The position numbers and the translations under genes were made by a program. Shown here piece by piece: positions 1 to 4,913 of a stretch of 5,795 bases of DNA. Positions within the stretch are counted from its first letter, which is position 1. The number at the start of each line of letters is the position of its first letter. The notes beneath the pieces were generated by a model that was given only the letters and a program-made list of their open reading frames with translations, was not told the origin of the DNA and ran no database searches. Source of the stretch: Lachnospiraceae bacterium (GTDB lineage: Bacteria > Bacillota > Clostridia > Lachnospirales > Lachnospiraceae); assembly GCA_017412265.1 (NCBI GenBank), contig JAFPYK010000023.1:1-5795 (forward strand), given 5' to 3'.

Positions 1-27
1 CATAGCCGTTCTCGCACAACTTCTCAC

Positions 28-56
28 TTGTTATCTTTTGGGCATTATACTAGAAT
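28..56 (+). promoter_or_regulatory. Candidate housekeeping promoter for the ferredoxin gene
   Basis: TTGTTA (28-33, 4 of 6 matches to TTGACA) is followed after 17 bases by TAGAAT (51-56, 5 of 6 matches to TATAAT). An overlapping alternative -10, TATACT (46-51), has only a poor -35 (TTCTCA at 21-26, spacer 19). Either would give a leader of roughly 60-70 bases before the ferredoxin start. No extended -10 and no recognisable DtxR, MntR or Fur operator is seen. The assignment rests on motif match and position only. Confidence 0.45.
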
Positions 57-78
57 GAAATTATAGAAAGGAATTCGA

Positions 79-92
79 TCCCCCCCGGGGGA
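79..92 (+). other. C-run/G-run tract in the ferredoxin leader
   Basis: Seven C (80-86) are followed directly by five G (87-91), flanked by T and A. The tract can fold into a short stem (79-83 with 88-92, four-base loop) in the leader RNA, about 20 bases ahead of the ribosome binding site. No riboswitch or known leader family is recognised. Such homopolymer junctions are also prone to sequencing error, so its exact length should be treated cautiously. Confidence 0.3.
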
Positions 93-110
93 GAAGAAGT
101 TGTAAGGCTT

Positions 111-118
111 AAAGGAGG
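111..118 (+). promoter_or_regulatory. Strong Shine-Dalgarno of the ferredoxin gene
   Basis: AAAGGAGG lies 8 bases before the ATG at 127. It is a near-perfect anti-16S match at ideal spacing, as expected for a highly translated ferredoxin. Its intactness indicates that the reading frame downstream was, at least until recently, an expressed gene despite the internal stop. Confidence 0.8.
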
Positions 119-126
119 ATTTCATC

Positions 127-294
127 ATGACCGTTACTACTGATCTTTGCCTAATGTGCGCTGCGTGTGAGGATGCCTGCCCGATGGGAGCGATTACTAC
201 CGAAGATGGCCAGTAGGTCATCGATAAGGAACTCTGTGTTGAGTGCGGTGCCTGTGAGGCTGTCTGCCCGACGGGAGCGATCGCTGCTGACTAA
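127..294 (+). pseudogene. 2[4Fe-4S] bacterial-type ferredoxin interrupted by in-frame TAG
   Basis: This gene would encode a 55-residue clostridial-type ferredoxin, a soluble cytoplasmic low-potential electron carrier for partners such as pyruvate:ferredoxin oxidoreductase or hydrogenase (family knowledge). Reading from the ATG at 127, the two cluster motifs are C8-x2-C11-x2-C14-x3-C18-P and C37-x2-C40-x2-C43-x3-C47-P, with the spacing of intact 2[4Fe-4S] ferredoxins. Codon 30 (214-216) is TAG, in the context GQ-stop-VID, where family members carry Tyr or Phe. The frame is otherwise continuous to TAA at 292-294, so this is a single substitution, not an indel. No ATG, GTG or TTG follows the TAG in frame, so reinitiation is unlikely. 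Promoter, ribosome binding site and terminator are intact. Alternatives are a sequencing error (TAC or TAT read as TAG), a recent nonsense pseudogene, suppression or recoding, or a functional 29-residue one-cluster peptide. The ferredoxin identity is nearly certain; its functional state is not. Confidence 0.85.
156..281 (+). repeat. Internal duplication of the ferredoxin cluster motif
   Basis: Bases 156-194 and 243-281 match at 34 of 39 positions, offset by 87 bases (29 codons). Each copy encodes the C-x2-C-x3-C-P-x-G-A-I part of one cluster motif. This reflects the ancient half-molecule duplication of the family, but the nucleotide similarity is still high. The TAG codon lies in the spacer between the copies. 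Confidence 0.8.
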
Positions 295-320
295 TCTTTT
301 ATAGCTTGTAAGAAACAATG

Positions 321-353
321 AGCGGATTGCCGAGGCAATCCGCTTTTTGTTTT
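321..353 (+). terminator. Intrinsic terminator after ferredoxin, possibly bidirectional
   Basis: A perfect 10-bp stem (321-330 with 335-344) closes a CGAG tetraloop and is followed by TTTTGTTTT. It begins 26 bases after the ferredoxin TAA. Read on the minus strand the same stem is followed by a moderately T-rich stretch (CATTGTTTCTT), so it may also end the converging gdpP-rplI-dnaB-dtxR transcript, whose last stop codon is at 407-409. Confidence 0.92.
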
Positions 354-368
354 ATCATGATTCATTTC

Positions 369-387
369 TCCCGCCCGCATGGCGGGA
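369..387 (-). other. GC-rich hairpin downstream of the DtxR-family gene
   Basis: TCCCGCC (369-375) pairs perfectly with GGCGGGA (381-387) around a five-base loop. It lies about 20 bases past the stop of the minus-strand regulator gene. No U-tract follows on the minus strand, so it is not a classic terminator by itself. It could stabilise the 3' end or act together with the 321-353 stem. The function is inferred. Confidence 0.4.
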
Positions 388-406
388 AGGCTCAGAAGGC
401 CGCGCC

Positions 407-787
407 TCACTCAAGGACCAGCCCCTGCTCCGTCACATATTTCTTGATCGCCTCAAACGACTGCGGGCTCAGCGTATGCTCCATCCGGCAGGCGTCCTGC
501 AGCGCGATATCCGCCGGCACACCCATCGCGATCAGCACCTTCGAGATCACCTTGTGCTTCTCATACGTGCTCTCCGCGATCGCGCGCCCGCTCTCCGTCA
601 GCTTGATAAACCCGCTCGCGTCCATCACCACATAACCGTTTTCCCGCAGCTTCTTCATCGCGATGCTGACACTCGGTTTCGAGAATCCCAGCTGGGCAGC
701 CACGTCAATCGAGCGTACTGCCACATTCTTCTCGCTCAGCATCAGGACCGCTTCCAGATAATCTTCCGCCGATTCATGAATGACCAT
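407..787 (-). CDS. DtxR/MntR-family metal-dependent transcriptional regulator
   Basis: This 126-residue protein is predicted to dimerise, bind Fe2+ or Mn2+ and repress metal-uptake genes. Residues 1-60 form a winged helix-turn-helix (recognition helix around SKPSVSIAMKKL, 36-47, wing near GFIKLT, 59-64). Residues 65-126 form the metal-binding dimerisation domain. Candidate ligands by alignment to known members are D9 and E12 (EDYLE), H78 (EKH), and C100, E103 and H104 in DACRMEH. The C-x2-E-H resembles DtxR/IdeR, while D9 resembles MntR, so the metal cannot be assigned from sequence. The protein lacks the C-terminal SH3/FeoA-like domain, as in MntR (about 140 residues). The start ATG at 787 has AAAGGAG seven bases upstream. 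It is the last gene of the operon, 41 bases after dnaB, and converges on the ferredoxin gene. No feo or mnt gene is in the window. Family assignment is secure; the regulon is unknown. Confidence 0.9.
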   Translation of the reverse strand: MVIHESAEDYLEAVLMLSEKNVAVRSIDVAAQLGFSKPSVSIAMKKLRENGYVVMDASGFIKLTESGRAIAESTYEKHKVISKVLIAMGVPADIALQDACRMEHTLSPQSFEAIKKYVTEQGLVLE

Positions 788-815
788 GTCTTATCTCCTT
801 TAACTTCTAAGCACC

Positions 816-828
816 CGCGCGAAGCGCG
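816..828 (-). other. Small hairpin at the dnaB-dtxR junction
   Basis: CGCGC (816-820) and GCGCG (824-828) pair around a three-base loop, immediately after the dnaB stop codon on the minus strand. No U-tract follows. It may be an RNA processing or stability element that uncouples the regulator from dnaB, or chance in a GC-rich stretch. Confidence 0.3.
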
Positions 829-2169
829 TTACCCCCTGTTCTTCTCAAGATTGCTGAACTTCGTGTACTTCGCCAGCCATGCCAGCTCGATCGTTCCGGT
901 CGGGCCGTTCCTCTGCTTGCCGATGATGATCTCCGTCACACCCGGCTTCTCGGAATCATTCGGGTGATAATAATCATCCCGGTACAGGAACATGACCACG
1001 TCCGCGTCCTGCTCGATCGCACCCGACTCACGCAGGTCCGAGAGCATCGGCCGCTTGTCCGGCCGGCCCTCCACCGCACGGGAGAGCTGCGACAGCGCGA
1101 TCACCGGCACATTCAGCTCCCTCGCCAGGGCCTTCAGGCTCCGGGAGATCTCCGAGATCTCCACCTGCCGCGAATCGCTCTTGCGGTCGCTCGCCATCAG
1201 CTGCAGATAGTCGATGATGACCAGCCCCAGGTTGTGGTCCATCTTATACTTGCGGCACTTGGACCGCAGCTTCGACACCGAGATTCCCGGCGTATCGTCG
1301 ATAATCAGGTTCGAAGAGCCGAGCACCCTGGCGCTCTCCACCAGCTTCGCCCACTCCTGGTCCTGCAGGTTGCCGGTCCGGATGTTCTGCGAATCCACGT
1401 GCGAATTCATCGCGAACAGACGCTTGACGAGCTGATCCTTCGACATCTCCAGGCTGAAGATCGCGGTGGTGATCCTCTCGCGCACCGCCACATGCTCCGC
1501 GATATTCAGGGCAAATGCGGTCTTGCCCATCGACGGTCTGGCCGCGATCAGCACCAGATCCGAATTCTGCAGGCCCGCGGTCCGGTAATCCAGGTCATGG
1601 AAGCCGGTGGCGATACCCGTCACATTGCCCTTGCTGCGGGCCGCCGCCTCGATGTTCTCCAGCGTCCGGATCACCAGGTCCTTGATATCCTCATAGTCCC
1701 GGTCGCCCCGCCGCTGCACCACGTCGAAGATCTGCTTCTCCGCCTCATTCAGCAAGTCGTCCAGCGGATCCTTGTCCGCGTAGCCCGCGTTCGCGATCGT
1801 CTCCGCCGCGCGGATCATGCGCCGGCGCACGGCCTTGTCCCGCACGATCTCCGCGTACGCCTTGACGTTGACCGAAGAAGGCACCGCGCTGACCAGTCCC
1901 GCGATAAACTCCGGGGTATAGACCTCCGTAGGAAGCCCCTTCTCCCGGATCTTGTTCTGAATCACCACCAGGTCGATCGGGGCATTCTCATTGTAGATAT
2001 CCACCAGCACCTCATAGAGTGCACCGTACTGCGCCTGGTAGAAATCATCGCCGGTCAGAAGCTCCATCACCGCAGGGGTCGCCTCCGGATCCATGATCAT
2101 CGATCCGATCACGGACTGCTCCGCCTCGCTGCTATAGGGCAGACTTCGCCTTACCATATTCTCATCCAA
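829..2169 (-). CDS. dnaB: Replicative DNA helicase DnaB (DnaC in Bacillus)
   Basis: This is the hexameric 5'-3' helicase that unwinds DNA at the replication fork and recruits primase. It has 446 residues, the normal length. The N-terminal domain (about 10-150, starting near LPYSSEAEQSVIG) binds primase and forms the collar; a linker leads to the RecA-like ATPase (about 180-440). Counting from the TTG start, I see Walker A ARPSMGKT (210-217, K216), catalytic glutamate in FSLEM (E241), Walker B LVIIDYLQL (316-324), sensor SQLSR (360-364), and the arginine finger in KQRNGPTG (R420). No intein or insertion is present. Start choice: an in-frame GTG at 2178 abuts the GGAGG and is too close; ATG at 2157 is too far (20 bases); TTG at 2169 lies 8 bases from GGAGG and is preferred. 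It sits 48 bases downstream of rplI and upstream of the DtxR-family gene, in one apparent operon. Confidence 0.96.
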   Translation of the reverse strand: MDENMVRRSLPYSSEAEQSVIGSMIMDPEATPAVMELLTGDDFYQAQYGALYEVLVDIYNENAPIDLVVIQNKIREKGLPTEVYTPEFIAGLVSAVPSSVNVKAYAEIVRDKAVRRRMIRAAETIANAGYADKDPLDDLLNEAEKQIFDVVQRRGDRDYEDIKDLVIRTLENIEAAARSKGNVTGIATGFHDLDYRTAGLQNSDLVLIAARPSMGKTAFALNIAEHVAVRERITTAIFSLEMSKDQLVKRLFAMNSHVDSQNIRTGNLQDQEWAKLVESARVLGSSNLIIDDTPGISVSKLRSKCRKYKMDHNLGLVIIDYLQLMASDRKSDSRQVEISEISRSLKALARELNVPVIALSQLSRAVEGRPDKRPMLSDLRESGAIEQDADVVMFLYRDDYYHPNDSEKPGVTEIIIGKQRNGPTGTIELAWLAKYTKFSNLEKNRG

Positions 2170-2217
2170 GCTTCTCACCTCCCGGCTTCCGGGCAGCCCT
2201 CCCGGCTGTCCGCCTCA
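2170..2217 (-). promoter_or_regulatory. dnaB ribosome binding region with repeated, foldable SD
   Basis: The minus-strand GGAGG (plus positions 2178-2182) is the dnaB Shine-Dalgarno and decides the TTG start at 2169. A ten-base unit, AGCCGGGAGG on the minus strand, occurs twice exactly 20 bases apart (2178-2187 and 2198-2207). Two small hairpins are possible: 2181-2185 with 2189-2193, which would tie up two of the five SD bases, and 2194-2198 with 2204-2208. This could tune dnaB translation relative to rplI, but that is inference from sequence alone. Confidence 0.5.
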
Positions 2218-2664
2218 TCACTCGCCCTCAACCTTCACCTTCAGCTCCGCCGCGACCTTCGCGTGCAGCTTCAGCACCACAGGGAAGATCCCGCAGGCCT
2301 TGATCGGCTCGTCCAGAACCAGCTTCTTCTTATCAATCTCCAGCCCCAGCTGGTCCTTGACTGCCTGGGCGATCTCCTTCGTCGACACCGACCCGAAGAC
2401 CTTGCCGTCCTTGCCCGTCTTGATCTTCACTGTCACCGACTTGTCCTTGAGCCCCTCAGCAAATGCCTGCGCATCCGCCAGCTGCTTCGCGGCCAGCCGC
2501 TCCTCATTCTGCTTCTGCAGCTTCAGGTCGTTCTTATTCTTCGCGGTCGCTTCGATCCCCAGCTTCTTCGGGAGAATATAGTTCCTGGCGTAGCCGTCAT
2601 TGACCTTCACCAGCTCCCCCTTCTTGCCCAGGGTCTTCACATCCTGCAGTAAAATAATCTCCAT
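2218..2664 (-). CDS. rplI: 50S ribosomal protein L9 (bL9)
   Basis: bL9 binds 23S rRNA at the base of the L1 stalk and extends along the ribosome surface, helping maintain reading-frame fidelity. At 148 residues it has the usual full length. The N-terminal domain (1-52) carries the family signature: MEIILLQDVKTLGKKGE, then VNDGYARNYILPKKLGIEA (21-39). A long charged connecting helix spans about 41-74, and the C-terminal RNA-binding domain about 77-148 includes GKVFGSVSTKEIA (87-99). The ATG at 2664 has GGAGG seven bases upstream. It lies 49 bases after gdpP and 48 before the proposed dnaB start on the same strand, the usual Firmicutes order. Nothing in it is unusual. Confidence 0.98.
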   Translation of the reverse strand: MEIILLQDVKTLGKKGELVKVNDGYARNYILPKKLGIEATAKNKNDLKLQKQNEERLAAKQLADAQAFAEGLKDKSVTVKIKTGKDGKVFGSVSTKEIAQAVKDQLGLEIDKKKLVLDEPIKACGIFPVVLKLHAKVAAELKVKVEGE

Positions 2665-2713
2665 AACCAGTCCTCCTTCCGCGCCGCCCGGGCCTTATGC
2701 CCGCCGGCCGCAC

Positions 2714-4777
2714 TCAGATATCTCCCGCCTTCGTCATCTCGTCCAGCACTTCCTTGACCTTCTCCCGCGCCTGCTCCAGCGTACAGCCCGCAAGCTGCGC
2801 GCCGGCTACGCTCGGGTTGCCGCCGCCGCCGAGACGCTCCATCACCAGCTGCACATTGACCTCATCGATCGCACGCGCGCTGATGTAAATTCTCTCCTGG
2901 AACGGAGTCAGGACAAAGGATGCCTTGATGCCCGTGATGTCCAGTAGCTCATTGGCCACCTGCGCACCGAGCACCGTCGGGCTCTCCATCCCCTCCGCGT
3001 TGCACTCGCCGATCGCGTAGGCGTCCCGGTAGACCTCCGTCTTGCCGATCGCCTTCGCCCGGAAGAGCACCTCATCCATATCACTGCGGAACGCCTTGCG
3101 GATCCGGCTCATGTCCGCGCCGTTGCGGCGCAGGTAAGCCGCCGCCTCGAAGGTCCGCACGCCCGTCTTCGCCAGGAAATGATCGGTGTCGATGATGATG
3201 CCTCCGTAGAGCGCATCCGCCTCCACCGGCCGCAGCCGGATACCGTCGCCCGTATACTGCAGGATCTCCGAAACCATCTCACAGGCCGACGACGCAAACG
3301 GCTCCACATACGAGAGCACCGCGTTGTCGATCGTCTCCCCGCCGATCCGGCGGTGATGGTCGATATTGACGACCGTCGAAGTCATCTCCAGCAGCTCCGG
3401 GCACTCCGTGAAGTTCGGCCGGTTCGTATCCACCACCACAAGCAGTGTCTCCTGCGTCATCAGCTCCACGGCCCGCTCGCTCCGGACAAAGACCTCCTCC
3501 CCATACTCCGGGCTCTCCTCCAGCCGCTCCAGAACCGGCCGGATCGTCCTCGTCCGCTCATTCAGCACGATATACGCGCGCTTGCCCAGCTCCTTCGCGA
3601 TCCGGTACACGCCCACAGCCGCGCCGAGAGAGTCCGCGTCGCCCATCTTGTGGCCCATAATCACCACCTGCTCCGTGCCCTCGATCAGCTCCTGCAGCGC
3701 GTGCGCTTTCATCCTGGCCTTCACCCGCGTATTCTTCTCCTGCGTCACATTCTTGCCGCCGTAATACTGGATCGCCATGCCCTCGCGCACCACGGCCTGA
3801 TCGCCGCCGCGCCCCAGCGCGAGGTCAATCACCGCCTTGGCCGCCTCATACGACTCCGCAAATGTCTTCCGCCCCGTCGCCACACCGATACTGATCGTCG
3901 GCGCCAGGTTCTCTCCGGCCTTCACGGCCTTGACCTCCTCGAGGATCTGGAACTTGTTCTCCTTGATCTCCTCCAGCGCCTTCTGCTTGAGCAGGATCAC
4001 ATAGCGGTCCGTCTCCGTGCGCTTCACCAGGCAGTCATACTGAGAGAAATATTTATTCACGCGCCGGTCAATCAGCGCGGTCAGAAGCGAACGCCTGGAC
4101 TCCTCCATCCCGGCGATCACCTCGTCATAATTGTCCACATACAGCAGTCCGATGAGAGCCTTCTCCTCGCGGTTCTCCTTCATATACCGGCGAAGATCCG
4201 TCTCGTCATGCAGGTAGAGCGCGATCATCGGCTCATTCACCGGCGGCAGCTTCGCGCCCTCCGGCACCTCGGCCTCCCCGGCTTCCTCGCCCGGCACGAT
4301 CCGCCGCATCACCATCCGGTACTGCCGCTCGCCGAGCTCCGTCAGGAACTCCACGTCCTGCTCCGCATCCCGCGCCTCCTTGTAAGGCAGGTTCGGGATC
4401 ACGTACGTGATATTCTTGCGCGCGTCCTCCGGCTGCTGGATCACACGCGTAAATGCTTCATTTCCCCAGAGCAGATGCCCCTTCCGGTCCAGCATGCCGA
4501 ACGGCACCTCCAGCTCCTGAAGCTCCTGCTCCTGCGCGCGGTAATACTCCGTCGCGTACTGCACCAGGTCCAGCATCAGCCGCCGCCTGCGCACCGCGAT
4601 ATAGATCACCGCGCAGACCAGATAAGCCGCAAAATAAGCCCCTGCATAAAGCGCCGAAACCTTCTGCCCCGTCAAAAACAGGTGCGCGATCAGGCCGATC
4701 CAGAACACGCCCAGGACCAGCGGCCAGATCAGGAATCCGCCCAGGAAAACATTCCTCTTCTGTCGTTTCTTAGCCAT
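2714..4777 (-). CDS. gdpP: Membrane-bound c-di-AMP phosphodiesterase GdpP (YybT)
   Basis: GdpP hydrolyses c-di-AMP to pApA at the membrane, affecting potassium and osmotic balance and cell-wall stress. It has 687 residues from the chosen start, slightly longer than Bacillus YybT (about 659). Order: two transmembrane helices (about 11-35 and 42-62), a PAS-like domain (about 79-195) containing an acidic, proline-bearing loop (about 162-183), a degenerate GGDEF domain lacking the GGDEF signature (about 206-336, including GLLYVDNYDEV), the DHH domain (about 369-540) and DHHA1 (about 575-670). Predicted Mn ligands are H376, D380 and D382 (GHKMGDADSLG), D450 (VVDTNRP), D473-H474-H475 and D530. The DHHA1 motif reads GGGGN (650-654) rather than GGGGH. 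Start: ATG at 4777 has GAGAGG 9 bases upstream. The in-frame ATG at 4819 lies inside the -10 box of the promoter and would not be transcribed from it. It is the first gene of the operon. Confidence 0.95.
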   Translation of the reverse strand: MAKKRQKRNVFLGGFLIWPLVLGVFWIGLIAHLFLTGQKVSALYAGAYFAAYLVCAVIYIAVRRRRLMLDLVQYATEYYRAQEQELQELEVPFGMLDRKGHLLWGNEAFTRVIQQPEDARKNITYVIPNLPYKEARDAEQDVEFLTELGERQYRMVMRRIVPGEEAGEAEVPEGAKLPPVNEPMIALYLHDETDLRRYMKENREEKALIGLLYVDNYDEVIAGMEESRRSLLTALIDRRVNKYFSQYDCLVKRTETDRYVILLKQKALEEIKENKFQILEEVKAVKAGENLAPTISIGVATGRKTFAESYEAAKAVIDLALGRGGDQAVVREGMAIQYYGGKNVTQEKNTRVKARMKAHALQELIEGTEQVVIMGHKMGDADSLGAAVGVYRIAKELGKRAYIVLNERTRTIRPVLERLEESPEYGEEVFVRSERAVELMTQETLLVVVDTNRPNFTECPELLEMTSTVVNIDHHRRIGGETIDNAVLSYVEPFASSACEMVSEILQYTGDGIRLRPVEADALYGGIIIDTDHFLAKTGVRTFEAAAYLRRNGADMSRIRKAFRSDMDEVLFRAKAIGKTEVYRDAYAIGECNAEGMESPTVLGAQVANELLDITGIKASFVLTPFQERIYISARAIDEVNVQLVMERLGGGGNPSVAGAQLAGCTLEQAREKVKEVLDEMTKAGDI

Positions 4778-4786
4778 AACAATAAT

Positions 4787-4792
4787 CCTCTC
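4787..4792 (-). promoter_or_regulatory. Shine-Dalgarno fixing the gdpP start
   Basis: GAGAGG on the minus strand lies 9 bases before the ATG at 4777 and within the transcript predicted from the 4818-4826 promoter. It supports the 687-residue form over a 701-residue form starting at 4819, for which no comparable site exists. Confidence 0.65.
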
Positions 4793-4817
4793 GGAATGAT
4801 GATCATAACTACTGAGC

Positions 4818-4826
4818 ATTATACCA
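4818..4826 (-). promoter_or_regulatory. Extended -10 promoter of the gdpP-rplI-dnaB-dtxR operon
   Basis: On the minus strand TGGTATAAT (4826 down to 4818) is a perfect extended -10 element (TG-N-TATAAT). The hexamer 17 bases upstream, TGTTAT, is a weak -35, which is tolerable with an extended -10. Transcription would start near 4811, about 33 bases ahead of the gdpP ATG at 4777. An 8-base palindrome ATGATCAT (4799-4806) lies just inside the predicted transcript; no known regulator is assigned to it. Confidence 0.7.
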
Positions 4827-4849
4827 CAGATTGACCCCGTATAACAGTA

Positions 4850-4887
4850 GAAAATAATTTCGGGGAAGCGCCTCCCGCGCTTCCCCG
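4850..4887 (-). terminator. Intrinsic terminator of the CWB2 gene
   Basis: An 11-bp perfect stem (4861-4871 with 4877-4887, loop CTCCC on the plus strand) lies 26 bases past the CWB2 stop codon. On the minus strand it is followed by AAATTATTTTCT, an imperfect but T-rich tail. It separates the CWB2 transcript from the gdpP operon promoter just downstream. Confidence 0.8.
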
Positions 4888-4913
4888 TTCATCTCTCGCA
4901 GGTCTCCCTGCAT

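Noticed and set aside
71..91. EcoRI-like and SmaI-like sites close together, resembling a vector polylinker
   Set aside because: The order and intervening bases do not match polylinkers I know, and the flanking sequence is a natural promoter and ribosome binding site leading into a gene.
347..967. Plus-strand open frame of 206 codons over the regulator gene
   Set aside because: It overlaps the terminator and the whole DtxR-family gene in antisense and shows no recognisable motif.
964..2652. Long plus-strand open frame of 562 codons
   Set aside because: It is antisense to both dnaB and rplI, has no ribosome binding site I can see, and its translation is a His/Arg/Leu-rich composition without any domain. 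It arises from the GC-rich third positions of the minus-strand genes.
2665..2713. Imperfect GC-rich hairpin between gdpP and rplI as a terminator
   Set aside because: It has no U-tract, contains internal mismatches and is followed directly by the rplI ribosome binding site, so it more likely reflects base composition.
4819..4819. Upstream ATG for gdpP giving 701 residues
   Set aside because: The ATG is part of the TATAAT box, no Shine-Dalgarno precedes it, and the extra 14 residues lack family similarity. The ATG at 4777 fits better.
3179..4834. Long plus-strand open frame of 551 codons
   Set aside because: It is antisense to gdpP with the same Arg/His/Leu-rich shadow composition, and it runs across the gdpP promoter. 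No family features are visible.
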